From Chloroflexota bacterium (GTDB lineage Bacteria > Chloroflexota > UBA11872 > VXOZ01): 51,069 bases of DNA. Below, piece by piece: positions 15,752 through 26,774 of the stretch. Both the position numbers and the translations under genes were made by a program. A model generated the notes under the pieces. The model saw only the letters and a list, made by a program, of their open reading frames with translations. It searched no databases and was not told where the DNA came from. Within the stretch, counting starts at the first letter, position 1, and every line of letters begins with the position of its first letter. The stretch is from assembly GCA_012270555.1 (NCBI GenBank), contig JAAXIC010000047.1:1-51069 (forward strand), written 5' to 3'.

Positions 15752-17089
15752 TCAATCGTTAGGTAAGTCAGGATTCGGTTCCGGCCGGATGTGCTGCGCG
15801 AGAAACGCCACAAGTTCCCCGACCGGTACCCGTTCCTGCTCCATGCTATCTCTGTGGCGTACGGTCACGGTGTTGTCGTCTTTGGTCTCAAAGTCCACGG
15901 TGATGCCAAAGGGCGTGCCGATCTCGTCCTGTCGCCGGTAGCGGCGCCCGATGCTGCCGCTCTCGTCGTAGAAGACGTCCCAGTGCAGTTGCAGCTCGGC
16001 CACGATCTCCTTCGCGATGTCCGGCAAGCCGCCCTTCTTTACCAATGGCAAGATCGCCGCCTTGATCGGGGCCAGGAATGGGTGGAAGCGCAGCACGACC
16101 CGTGAATCGCCCTTGGCGTCCACGTCCTGGTCATAGGCGTCGAGCAAGAACGTCAGGAGCGCCCGGTCCGCGCCGGCCGCGGGCTCGATGACGTAGGGTG
16201 ATATGTGCTCTTTCTTCTGTTCATCATAAAAAGTGAGGTCCTGTGCCGTGGCCTCGCTGTGGTTGCGCAGGTCGTAGTCCGTGCGGTTGGAGATGCCTTC
16301 CAGTTCACCCCAGCCGAACGGAAATTGATACTCGATGTCCCAGCAGTACTTGGCGTAGAAGGCCAGTTCGTCATCTCCGTGCTGGCGCAAGCGCAGGTTT
16401 TCTTCCTTGACACCGTAGGCGACATACCATTGGCGCCGCGCTTCCAGCCAGTAGGCGTGCCAGTGATCATCAGTGCCTGGCTCGCAGAAGAATTCCAGTT
16501 CCATCTGCTCGAACTCACGCTGGCGGAAGATGAAGTTACCGGTGGTAATCTCGTTGCGGTACGACTTGCCGATTTGCGCGATGCCGAACGGCAGCCGCTG
16601 CCGCGAAGAATTCAGCACGTTCTTGAAGTTAACGAACATACCCTGCGCGGTCTCCGGGCGCATGAAGGCAACGGCGGAGTCATCTTCCACCGGCCCGACG
16701 TGCGTCTTGAACATAGTGAGAAAGCGGCGTGGCTCGGTGAATTCGCCGCCGCAGTTTGGGCAGTTTTCGCCCTCAAGATGGTCCACGCGAAACCGCTGGC
16801 GGCAACTCGTGCAGTCCACGAGCGTATCGGCAAAGTGGGAGGCGTGGCCGGTGGTCTGCCACACGCTGGGGTTCATGATGACGCCGGTCTCCACGCCGAC
16901 GACGTTATCACGCGTGCGCACGGTATTGTGCCACCACGCTTCGCGCACGTTGCGTTTCAGCGCGATGCCCAGCGGCCCGTAGTCCCAAAAACTCTCAAAG
17001 CCTCCGTATATCTCACTGGAGGGATAGACGAATCCCCGCCGCTTACAGAGGCTTACGATCTCTTCCATAGTGTCAGTTTTAACTGCCAA
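15752..17089 (-). CDS. glyS: glycyl-tRNA synthetase (dimeric, archaeal/eukaryotic-type)
   Basis: A class II synthetase of the homodimeric type, charging tRNA-Gly. The beginning MEEIVSLCKRRGFVYPSSE and GGFESFWDYGPLG are typical. Motif 2 lies around FRNE-like RNEITTGNFIFRQREFEQ, motif 3 around GADRALL, and a C-terminal anticodon-binding domain follows. Cysteine pairs in CTSCRQ and CPNCGG suggest a zinc site. I chose the TTG at 17089, preceded by AGGGAG six bases away, giving 445 residues; the ATG at 17068 would shorten it by seven. The frame remains open far upstream, but that part overlaps recO and is not protein-like. The start lies 11 bases after the recO stop, so recO and glyS form an operon. 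Confidence 0.93.
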   Translation of the reverse strand: MAVKTDTMEEIVSLCKRRGFVYPSSEIYGGFESFWDYGPLGIALKRNVREAWWHNTVRTRDNVVGVETGVIMNPSVWQTTGHASHFADTLVDCTSCRQRFRVDHLEGENCPNCGGEFTEPRRFLTMFKTHVGPVEDDSAVAFMRPETAQGMFVNFKNVLNSSRQRLPFGIAQIGKSYRNEITTGNFIFRQREFEQMELEFFCEPGTDDHWHAYWLEARRQWYVAYGVKEENLRLRQHGDDELAFYAKYCWDIEYQFPFGWGELEGISNRTDYDLRNHSEATAQDLTFYDEQKKEHISPYVIEPAAGADRALLTFLLDAYDQDVDAKGDSRVVLRFHPFLAPIKAAILPLVKKGGLPDIAKEIVAELQLHWDVFYDESGSIGRRYRRQDEIGTPFGITVDFETKDDNTVTVRHRDSMEQERVPVGELVAFLAQHIRPEPNPDLPND

Positions 17090-17100
17090 CGTGACTCCCT

Positions 17101-17874
17101 TCACGACTGTGTCTTCAACGCGCGCATACGCTCCAGAAAGGGCGTTGTCTTTAGGTCCTGCTCGGCGACGTAGCGCACAAATGCATCTGCGGTCTGTTCT
17201 AGGTGGGTGGTTGTGGTCGGGTCCACTTGCAGGCGTTCCACGGTCTGCAACGGCTCTTGTGCCAACCAGCGGAGGCACTTGATGGTCCGCGCCGTAACCG
17301 GCGACCCGGAAACGCCGCCACACTGCTTGCACACCACGCCGCCGCTATCCGGGCGCACCCGGTTGCCTTCTGTTGAAAGCGAATTGCCGCACCGGGCACA
17401 CGCTTGGAACTGGGCCTGGTACCCCAGGATCGCCAATAGCTGTAGTTTATAGGCTACCAACACCAGCGGCAAGGCAGTCGTAACCGCCAGCGCGCTCAGG
17501 GCCTTGACGAGCAAGATGAATTCGGCGTGCGCTTCCACCTCTTCTTCGACCAGAATGTGCGCGGTCTCGACGGCTTGGTAGGCATAGGGCAAACGGTTGA
17601 GATCGGTGCGTAGTTCCGGGAACGTCTGCATGGTTTCGGCCTGCACGACCAAGTCCAAACTCCGGCGACGCACCACAAATACCTTGGCAAGAGTAAAAAG
17701 CTCCAGGTGCCCCGCCATGCGACTCGTGGGCCGGCGCACACCTTTGGCAATGACGTTCAGGCGTCCCCGATCGGGCGTAAGCAGTGTCAAGCGCCTATCG
17801 GCCTCTTGAAAGTCCGACCGGCGTAGGACGATTGCTTCCGCGATGTAGGTGCGTTCTCTTGCCATGGGCTTCAT
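17101..17874 (-). CDS. recO: DNA repair protein RecO
   Basis: A 257-residue protein of the RecF pathway that helps load RecA on single-stranded DNA and anneals strands. The N-terminal OB-fold (about 5-80) includes AIVLRRSDFQEADRRLTLLT and GRLNVIAKGVRR. The C-terminal half has a zinc-binding set, CARCGN and CKQCGG (two CxxC pairs). The length is typical. Two start codons are possible, ATG 17874 and ATG 17865; the second gives MARERTYIAEAIVL, which fits the family better, but neither has a strong ribosome binding site. It is the first gene of a two-gene unit with glyS. Confidence 0.9.
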   Translation of the reverse strand: MKPMARERTYIAEAIVLRRSDFQEADRRLTLLTPDRGRLNVIAKGVRRPTSRMAGHLELFTLAKVFVVRRRSLDLVVQAETMQTFPELRTDLNRLPYAYQAVETAHILVEEEVEAHAEFILLVKALSALAVTTALPLVLVAYKLQLLAILGYQAQFQACARCGNSLSTEGNRVRPDSGGVVCKQCGGVSGSPVTARTIKCLRWLAQEPLQTVERLQVDPTTTTHLEQTADAFVRYVAEQDLKTTPFLERMRALKTQS

Positions 17875-18173
17875 ACGACCAGCGCGAGATTACTGAATTG
17901 CCGAGTAACACGCCACGCCTGGGCATACCATCGCTGACCGCGATTCCTACTCTTCTTGACCTCATCCCCACACCAGAACCGACACTAGAATTGTGGAAGG
18001 CTGCGAGCTTGCCCACTCACAGCCTCCTCATTTCTCGCACAACGGACAGCGTCCAGTTTACGGTGGCGCAATCTGCGGGTAGGCAATTTCACTGGGACAC
18101 GCAACCATTCGTAGCCCAAGCCGTAAACGGACATCGTCGTTTACATCGACGAGCGCTATACCTACGTAAGAGG
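17875..18173. other. intergenic gap without recognised gene
   Basis: About 300 bases between recO and the CorC-type gene. The only structure seen is a GTAAACG (18123-18129) / CGTTTAC (18138-18144) hairpin about 30 bases after the stop of the minus-strand neighbour, without a T-run, so a terminator call would be weak. Confidence 0.4.
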
Positions 18174-19505
18174 CTAGTCGTTACTAGCCCTCTCCTCCGC
18201 CTCGGTGCCGTCTTCTGCCCGTTCTACGTCAGGTTCCTTGCGCACGAGTACCTTCTTGATCCGCCTGCCTTCTACGGCCAACACCGAAACCGTGATGCCG
18301 TCGAGTTGCAGTTCATCGCCTTCGTCCGCCATGCGGCCAAGGTGGGCGAAGATGATTCCGCCCAGGGTATCGACCTCCTCGTTTTCCAAGCTGATGCCTA
18401 GCGAATCGTTGAGGTCGTGCATGCTAATCGCCGGGTCGACCACGGCCTCCAGTTCGTTCACCATTTCCACCTGCGGTTCTTCAACGTCATGCTCGTCCTG
18501 AATTTCGCCGACGATCTCTTCCAGCACGTCTTCAATCGTGACAAGCCCGGCGACGCCGCCGAATTCGTCCACGCAGATGGCCGCGTGGACGCGCTTCTGC
18601 CGCATCTCTTGCAAGAAATCGCTGACCTTCTTCGATTCGGGGACGAAATACGGTTCGCGCATCACGTCCCGCACCTGCGTATCGAGCTTGTCAGACTCCA
18701 CGTACGGCAGCATGTCCTTGACGTAGACAACGCCCTTGATATTGTCGATGGTCTCTTCGTAGACCGGAATGCGGGAGTAGCCGTGCTCAGACGACGTGTG
18801 AATAGCATCAGCCAGTGTGCTGTCACCTTCCAAGGTGATAATGTCCACGCGGGGAGACATGATGTCGCCGACGGTCAATTCGCCCAGTTCAAACACGCCG
18901 TAGATCATCTCGCGCTCGCCTTCCTCGATCACCCCCTCCTTGCCGCCGGTATCCACCATCAGCTTGATCTCTTCTTCCGTAACCGTCGGCACCGTGGTGA
19001 GCGCCTCCTTACCGAAGCGATGCGTAATGAGGTTGCTCGAGTGCGAAATGAGCCACACGAGCGGATAGAAGGCAGATTGGATGACCAGGATTACCCGTGC
19101 CGAAAGCAGAGCAAAGCGCTCAGCATGGGTGATCGCCATGGTCTTGGGCACGATTTCACCCAGGACAATGGTGACGAAAGCGATCCCCAGCGTGATTAGG
19201 ATCACGGCGATCACATTATTGCCAATGACGCGCCCCAGATCGTCCGAGAAGCTCACGGCGCCAATCGCGGAGGCGAGGAAGCCGACCGTTGTGATCGCGA
19301 TCTGGATGGTCGTCAGGAACCGCTCGATATTCTGGTGAAAGCCTTGGACGATGCGCGCGTTACCCACCCCTTCTTCCGCCAGTTGCTGAATGCGCGCGCG
19401 GCTTACGGAAATTACCGAGGTTTCTGTCGCTGCAAAGAACCCGTTGAGTATCGTCAGGATGAGAATGCCAAGAATCTGACCCCAACTTGACGGATCCAAA
19501 ATCAA
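18174..19505 (-). CDS. CNNM/CorC-type membrane protein (hemolysin family, DUF21-CBS-CorC_HlyC)
   Basis: A 443-residue integral membrane protein. The DUF21 transmembrane domain spans about 1-190 with four hydrophobic segments, beginning LGILILTILNGFFAATETS. A CBS pair follows at about 205-330 (VGDIMSPRVDIITLEGD, then VCVDEFGGVAGLVTIEDVLEEIVGE at the end), and a CorC_HlyC domain at about 345-425. The family is linked to magnesium or cobalt efflux and homeostasis; the old hemolysin name is not a reliable function. The TTG at 19505 has AAGGAG only three bases away; a second TTG six bases further gives better spacing (protein MDPSSWGQ). It stands alone. Confidence 0.85.
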   Translation of the reverse strand: MILDPSSWGQILGILILTILNGFFAATETSVISVSRARIQQLAEEGVGNARIVQGFHQNIERFLTTIQIAITTVGFLASAIGAVSFSDDLGRVIGNNVIAVILITLGIAFVTIVLGEIVPKTMAITHAERFALLSARVILVIQSAFYPLVWLISHSSNLITHRFGKEALTTVPTVTEEEIKLMVDTGGKEGVIEEGEREMIYGVFELGELTVGDIMSPRVDIITLEGDSTLADAIHTSSEHGYSRIPVYEETIDNIKGVVYVKDMLPYVESDKLDTQVRDVMREPYFVPESKKVSDFLQEMRQKRVHAAICVDEFGGVAGLVTIEDVLEEIVGEIQDEHDVEEPQVEMVNELEAVVDPAISMHDLNDSLGISLENEEVDTLGGIIFAHLGRMADEGDELQLDGITVSVLAVEGRRIKKVLVRKEPDVERAEDGTEAEERASND

Positions 19506-19608
19506 TCACTCCTTGCTAAAGGACGCCCTTCCTGCCGCTCCACCACAATCTCGTCGTGAACTCCTGAAGCTAAAGATCACATTTCCTCGCTTCCACCTAT
19601 TCATGTAT

Positions 19609-21009
19609 TCATGCGCCCTTCTTCTCGCCGGCGCCTTCCTGTTCCGCATCTGCTGGCAGCGCGCGCACTCCGCGGACGCGCGCGGGCACGCCGTATGCTT
19701 TCGCCTGTGGCGGCACGTCCCGCGTTACCACGGAACCAGCACCCGTCATTGCTTTTCTCCCAACTCGCACGGGCGCGACAAGCAACGTGCCGCTGCCGAT
19801 AAAGGCGCCCTCACCAATTTCCGTCTCATGCTTGTCCGCGCCGTCATAGTTGCACGTGATCGTGCCCGCGCCGACGTTCACGTCGTTTCCGACTACTGTA
19901 TCACCTAAGTAGCCCACATGGTGGATTTTGGCACCGGGACTCACCCGTGTATTCTTGAGCTCGGCGTAGTTGCCGATCTCGACGTCGTGTGCGATGACGG
20001 TGCCCGGCCGCAAGTGCGCGAACGGCCCGATGCGCACGTTCTCACCGACCTCCGCGCCTTCCAGCACGGACTCCATGACCGTTACGTTGGCGGCAAGGCG
20101 CGTATCCTGCAGCCGCGCATTGGGTCCGATTGTGCAGTTGTCGCCAATTGCCGTGTCACCGTAGAGATGGCAGTTCGGCAGGATGGTTACGTCCCGCCCG
20201 AACGTCACCGTGTCATCGATCCAGACCGTCGCCGGGTCGACTAAAGTAACACCATCTCTCATCTCTCGCGTGCGAATGCGTGCACGCAGCGTGGTCTCGG
20301 CCCGCGCCAGGTCGGCGCGGTCTTCTACGAGAATCAACTCGACGTCAGCGCCCGTGTGTTGCACCACTTCTATGCGGGCTCCTGCGGCAAGCGCGAACGC
20401 AGCGAGTGACGCGAGACCGCCTTCGTCTTGGATTTGGACAGCGTCTCGGTGCTCCCAAAGCCACGCGCGCGTTACGCACATGACGCCGGTGCTGAAGCAT
20501 TCCGCCCTTGGGTCTCTCATGGCATCCTCATGGGTCAGGATGCGTTCAATGCGTCCGGCTGCGTCGCGCACGAGGCCGTCGCTGCTCTGTGGCGCGTCTG
20601 CAGTGGGAAAAGCCAGTACAACCAAGTGGCTCGCTGTCTCTTGTTGATGCTGTACGAGCCGCGCCATTATCTCTGCTGAAACGAGGGGCATGGCGCCGGA
20701 GATGAGCAGAACCGTGCCGACAGTGTCCGGTATCAGGGTAAGCGCCGCTTCCAACCGGGTGCCGTCACATTGGAATACACAGTCGGCTGCGCTGAAGTAG
20801 TCTTCCAATGCAAAGGTTTCGGCTGAACCAGAAATGACCACTGTGAAACAGCCGTTAGCTAAGGCGATTTGGATGGGATAGACGGCCATGGGGCGGCCGG
20901 CAAGCGCATGCAGGGACGTGGCGCGCCGCGACTGCATCCGCTCTGTCGGTCCGGTGGCCAAGATGATGGCGGCAGTGGATTGATGAGGGTCTGGGTCGCT
21001 CTCTGTCAT
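19609..21009 (-). CDS. GlmU-like protein with degenerate uridyltransferase domain and intact acetyltransferase domain
   Basis: A 466-residue protein with the GlmU two-domain layout. The C-terminal left-handed beta-helix (about 245-440) is well kept: RPGTVIAHDVEIGNYAELK, the catalytic-His context HHVGYLGD, and GAGTITCNYDGA, so glucosamine-1-phosphate N-acetyltransferase activity is likely. The N-terminal nucleotidyltransferase half has the fold but not the key residues. The loop normally GxGTRMxS with PKVLH reads ATGPTERMQSRRATSLH (18-34), so the signature glycine and the lysine are missing, and the metal-binding GDxPL reads GAMPL at 105-109. UDP-GlcNAc formation by this half is doubtful. The gene is alone, next to tRNA-Gln. 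If the cell makes UDP-GlcNAc, another pyrophosphorylase is needed. Confidence 0.8.
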   Translation of the reverse strand: MTESDPDPHQSTAAIILATGPTERMQSRRATSLHALAGRPMAVYPIQIALANGCFTVVISGSAETFALEDYFSAADCVFQCDGTRLEAALTLIPDTVGTVLLISGAMPLVSAEIMARLVQHQQETASHLVVLAFPTADAPQSSDGLVRDAAGRIERILTHEDAMRDPRAECFSTGVMCVTRAWLWEHRDAVQIQDEGGLASLAAFALAAGARIEVVQHTGADVELILVEDRADLARAETTLRARIRTREMRDGVTLVDPATVWIDDTVTFGRDVTILPNCHLYGDTAIGDNCTIGPNARLQDTRLAANVTVMESVLEGAEVGENVRIGPFAHLRPGTVIAHDVEIGNYAELKNTRVSPGAKIHHVGYLGDTVVGNDVNVGAGTITCNYDGADKHETEIGEGAFIGSGTLLVAPVRVGRKAMTGAGSVVTRDVPPQAKAYGVPARVRGVRALPADAEQEGAGEKKGA

Positions 21010-21159
21010 GGGTTATAAGGCAGCGCGGGTCACGTACTGACACTGCATGTCATCGTCGTGTCGCTCAGTCTAGCTGCCGCCCTACGGACATTCAATGGTG
21101 CCCTACGGACGTACTCTGCCTACACCCTTCCTCCTTGTGCGCCGCTCACATTCCCGCGG

Positions 21160-21231
21160 CTGGGGCGGTAGGATTCGAACCTACGTATGCGGGCTCCAAA
21201 GGCCCGTGCCTTACCGCTTGGCGACGCCCCA
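21160..21231 (-). tRNA. tRNA-Gln (anticodon TTG)
   Basis: Read on the minus strand the acceptor TGGGGCG pairs with CGCCCCA, the D arm is GCC-AAGCGGTAA-GGC, the anticodon stem CGGGC/GCCCG holds the loop CTTTGGA with anticodon TTG, and the T arm is GTAGG-TTCGAAT-CCTAC. The weak U1:A72 pair and discriminator G73 are classic for bacterial tRNA-Gln. The 3' CCA is not encoded (CCG follows), so it must be added by a nucleotidyltransferase. No other feature was found in the 21010-21462 gap. Confidence 0.95.
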
Positions 21232-21462
21232 CCTGACTCATCATATCCATGCCCTATGGGAGCGTCAAGTACATCAACAAGGCGGTATTTGAGCCATGTT
21301 CCTTGGTTTAGGACTCGTGACACACTGCGATTCAGCCGAGCCAACCAAAGAGTGCAATCGAAACGAAACAACGTTCCGTAGAGTCTTATCGTATCAACAG
21401 TGTCAACACTTTGAACATGACTCGTCTCCCTGTAGCGAATGACGCAAAGACCCTCACTGCTA

Positions 21463-23289
21463 TCACGCCTTTGCCAGCGCCTTGGCCTCCTGCACCATGT
21501 CGTGGATGATGTCCAGGCCGCCGTGCCAGAAGGCGGGGTCGGCGGTATCGATGTCGGCGCGTTGCATAAGTTGTGACTGGGATTCGCTGCCGCCGGCCGC
21601 CAGCATGCCGCGGTACTGTTCCACAAAGGCCGCGCCTTGTTCTTGGTAGGCGTGGTAGAGCGAGAGGGAGAGCAGTTCGCCGAAGGGATAGGCGTAGACA
21701 TAAAACGGCACGTGGATGAAGTGCGGGATGTACGCCCACCAGTGGCGGTAATTGTCCGTCATCTCCACCGAGTCGCTGAACATGGCCGATTGCTGTTCGA
21801 TCCAGATCTCGCCGATAGTCTCTGCCGTCAGTTCACCCTCGCTGCGGCGGCGGGTGTGCAGCCCGTACTCGAACTGGTGCATCGCCGCCTGGCGGAAGAC
21901 CGTGGCAAACGCATCCTCGATCTTCTGCGCCAGCAGGCTCAGCCGGACGCGCGGGTCGGTGGTGCGCTCCATGAGCAGGTGGAACGTCAGCATTTCGCCG
22001 AACGTGCTGGCCAGTTCCGCTACCACCAACGACGTGCTGAATTCGAGATACGACTGCGCGCGAGCGAGACGGGCGTGGATACCATGGCCGAGCTCGTGGG
22101 CGAGCGTCATCACGTCGCGCTGGTTGCCGGTGTAGCTCAGGAAGACGTACGGGTGCAGGTGGGGCATGCAGGGCTGGCAAAAGGCGCCGCCGCGTTTGTT
22201 GGGCAAGACGGCGGCATCGATCCACTCTTTCTCAAAGAACTCGCCGGCGAGCTGTCCCACCTCAGGTGAAAAGGCGTGGTAGGCGTCGAGTACCAGCGCC
22301 TTGGCCTCACTGAAGTCGACGCCACCCTCCGGCGGCGGGAATACCGGCGCGTAGCGGTCGTAGTCGTACAGCTTGCGGTAGCCCAACATGCGGCGCTTGA
22401 GGGTGTAGTAGTCGGCGACGATGTCGTAGCGCGTGGTCACGGCGTCGAGCATGGCGTGGGCGGTGGCGTCGTCAACCTCGTTCGCCAGGTTGCGCGACGA
22501 CATGGGGTCGGGAAAGTCCCGCAGGCGGTCCTCGATGGCCTTCTCCTGCGCCATCACGTTGAAGATGAAGGTCAGAATATGCGCGTCGTCCTGCAGCGCC
22601 TTGGTCATGGCAATCTGCGCCCGCCGCCGCACGCCGCGGTCGCCGTGGTAGAGCAGGGCGAGAATCTCGGTCTCGTTCATCTCCTTGCGTTCGCCGTCCA
22701 CGGTCACGGTCTGGCGCAAGCGGCTCGTGCGCTCGTCGAAGAGCCGCTGGAAAGCGCCGATGCCGGTGAGGCGCTTTTCGGCGTCGAGTTTCTCCTCGGC
22801 TTCCGTGAGCGTGTGGGGCGCAAAGACCCGCTCGTGGGCCAGCGAGTGCGCGTAGCGGGCCAGCGGCGGGTGCGCCAGGATGCGCTCGGCAAAGGCGTCG
22901 TCCGCCTGCCGCCACTCCACGTCGAAGAAGAGCAACTCGTTCTGAATCTGGGTCGTCTGCTCGTGCGTGCGCTGCAGCAGCGCGCCGTGGGCCGGCTCGG
23001 CGGTATCCACTGAAAAAACCAGATCCGCGTACATGGCGGCCTTGTGCGCACCTATGTAGATCTGCTCGATCTCCTCAACCGCTGTCAGAAATTCCTCCGG
23101 CGTAATCTCACCCGCGGCAATGCGGCCTCGGTACTTCTCCTGAAAGGCTTGCGCCTGCGCCAATGTGGCCTCAAAGTCCGTCTCGATCGCCGGATCATCC
23201 GGCCCGGCGTAGAGGTCTGCCAAATCCCACCGCACGTCCTCCGCACCGGTAGTTTGTTTTGTGTCCGTCGCTGACTGTGATTCGGTCAC
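21463..23289 (-). CDS. pepF: oligoendopeptidase F (M3 family)
   Basis: A 608-residue zinc metallopeptidase that cuts short peptides in the cytoplasm. The M3 active site HELGH is in TLAHELGHGIHARLA, with the third zinc ligand in the following helix (VVAELASTFGE). The N-terminal part (DVRWDLADLYAGPDD) is the typical PepF beginning. I chose the GTG at 23289 (VTESQSATD), preceded by GGGAG nine bases upstream; the frame is open to 23340 but that would abut the lepA stop and adds a non-family segment. It lies 51 bases downstream of lepA on the same strand, so the two may be co-transcribed. Confidence 0.9.
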   Translation of the reverse strand: MTESQSATDTKQTTGAEDVRWDLADLYAGPDDPAIETDFEATLAQAQAFQEKYRGRIAAGEITPEEFLTAVEEIEQIYIGAHKAAMYADLVFSVDTAEPAHGALLQRTHEQTTQIQNELLFFDVEWRQADDAFAERILAHPPLARYAHSLAHERVFAPHTLTEAEEKLDAEKRLTGIGAFQRLFDERTSRLRQTVTVDGERKEMNETEILALLYHGDRGVRRRAQIAMTKALQDDAHILTFIFNVMAQEKAIEDRLRDFPDPMSSRNLANEVDDATAHAMLDAVTTRYDIVADYYTLKRRMLGYRKLYDYDRYAPVFPPPEGGVDFSEAKALVLDAYHAFSPEVGQLAGEFFEKEWIDAAVLPNKRGGAFCQPCMPHLHPYVFLSYTGNQRDVMTLAHELGHGIHARLARAQSYLEFSTSLVVAELASTFGEMLTFHLLMERTTDPRVRLSLLAQKIEDAFATVFRQAAMHQFEYGLHTRRRSEGELTAETIGEIWIEQQSAMFSDSVEMTDNYRHWWAYIPHFIHVPFYVYAYPFGELLSLSLYHAYQEQGAAFVEQYRGMLAAGGSESQSQLMQRADIDTADPAFWHGGLDIIHDMVQEAKALAKA

Positions 23290-23340
23290 TCTGTATTGCT
23301 CCCATCTTATGAATGTTACGTTGCCAATGTTCGCACGCAT

Positions 23341-25182
<1,842 letters not shown>

Positions 25183-25463
25183 ACGAAGGCCTGAGATCTC
25201 GGTCTCGTCCGATCACATAGACGCTAGCAGGGGCGAGACCTCTCAGACGCCAACGTTCATTGTATCAAATGACGTATTGGGGCTCGTATGCGATCCTGGC
25301 GCGGTGGCTGCCCGCCTGGAATCCGACCGCTCCAGCCGCGATGTGCGATATGCACTCTCTACCCAGGGCGCAAGAGTGGTAACGGACTGCGTAGGAAGTG
25401 CGCCGTTCAAGAGAGTAGCGGGCGGTTATGTGCCCACCGGGAGGCTGCGGGAAAACAGCAGCG

Positions 25464-26531
25464 CTATCCCGCGCTCTTGCTTGCCGCCGGTACCGCCGCG
25501 CCGTGGAGGAGGTCCCGCTCGATGAGCAGTTCGGCGGTGCGCACCGCATTGGTAGCCGCGCCGCAGCGCAGGTTGTCGGCCACTACCCACATGGCCACGC
25601 CGTTCTCGTGGGAGACGTCAGCGCGGATGCGGCCGATGAGCACGTCGTCAGTGCCGGCCGCGTCGGTGGCGACCGGGTAGAGTCCTTGGCTGGGATCATC
25701 CACCACGCGCACGTCGGGCGCCCCGTCCAGCACCGCGCGCACCTCAGCGGCAGTCATGGGCCGCGTGAGCTCCAGGTGCACCGCCTCGGAGTGGCTGACC
25801 GCCACCGGTACCCGCACCGCCGTGCACGTAATCTTCATTTCCGGCGCGTGCATAATCCGGCGGGTCTCGTGCATTACCTTCCACTCTTCCTTGGTGTAGC
25901 CGTCATCGAGGAAGGAGTCGACTTCAGGCAGCACGTTTTCCAATATGTCGTGCCGGAAGATCTCCCGCGGCAGTTCGTCGCCGTTGCCGGCGGCCTTGGC
26001 CTTGATCTGATCGTCCAACTCCACCACGGCGTCGCGGCCCCAGCCGGAGACGGCTTGGTAGGTATCAACCACCATGCGCCGAATGGGATTGACGCGATGG
26101 ATGGGGTTGATGGCAATCACAAGCTGCATCGTGGTGCAGTTCGGCCCGGCGATGATGCCGTTGTGCCAGTTGAGGTCATCGTCATTCACGCCGGCAATGA
26201 CCAAAGGCACGTCAGGATCCATGCGGAATGCCGAGGAGTCATCGATAACCGTCACACCCGCGCGGGCGGCGATGGGCGAAAAGTGGCGGTTCGCGCCGGT
26301 GGCGGCGGAGGCAAAGAGAATGTCCAGTCCGTCAAAAGAGTCCTCGGTAGTCTCCTCCACGCTGTACTCTTGTCCGGCAAACGACACGGTTTTGCCCAAT
26401 GAATTCGCTGAGGCGAGCGGGCGCAACGCCTTCACGGGAAATGCCCGCTCTGCAAGGATGTCGAGAAGGAGACGCCCCACCACACCGGTGGCGCCGAGAA
26501 CACCTATGTTGTAGCCGTCACTGTTTGCCAT
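25464..26531 (-). CDS. asd: aspartate-semialdehyde dehydrogenase
   Basis: A 355-residue enzyme that reduces aspartyl phosphate to aspartate semialdehyde, the branch point to diaminopimelate/lysine and to threonine and methionine. The NADP-binding GATGVVGRLLLDIL is at residues 14-27, the active-site cysteine in GPNCTT at about 129-134, and a conserved histidine region lies in VAVSHSEAVHLE. The length is normal, and the ATG at 26531 is the natural start. It is separate from dapB and dapA of the same pathway, which lie 1.1 and 12.5 kb further along. The gap 25183-25463 to lepA holds nothing recognisable. Confidence 0.93.
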   Translation of the reverse strand: MANSDGYNIGVLGATGVVGRLLLDILAERAFPVKALRPLASANSLGKTVSFAGQEYSVEETTEDSFDGLDILFASAATGANRHFSPIAARAGVTVIDDSSAFRMDPDVPLVIAGVNDDDLNWHNGIIAGPNCTTMQLVIAINPIHRVNPIRRMVVDTYQAVSGWGRDAVVELDDQIKAKAAGNGDELPREIFRHDILENVLPEVDSFLDDGYTKEEWKVMHETRRIMHAPEMKITCTAVRVPVAVSHSEAVHLELTRPMTAAEVRAVLDGAPDVRVVDDPSQGLYPVATDAAGTDDVLIGRIRADVSHENGVAMWVVADNLRCGAATNAVRTAELLIERDLLHGAAVPAASKSAG

Positions 26532-26774
26532 ACCTCTATCCTAGTCAACTTATCAGGTAGTCGTCTATGCACAAATTGAAAGTGCTCTTCCCAATAATAC
26601 CAATACAGAGTAATGTACGTGCCACAACAGGTTAGTCTGTAGCGCCAAGTAGCGGTACTTGGGATCCGAAGCACGTTTTGGCGATTCTTGCCTAAAACAC
26701 GGATGGTTCGCAAGCCCCGTGCCGCTAGGCTCGTACTGCGCACGACATTCCGGAGAAGGTGCAGCTACGGCCCG

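Noticed and set aside
16205-17173. Plus-strand frame opposite glyS
   Set aside because: It mirrors the synthetase codons and shows no family similarity.
21160-21231. Absence of an encoded CCA on tRNA-Gln as a sign of a pseudo-tRNA
   Set aside because: All stems pair perfectly and many bacteria add CCA after transcription.
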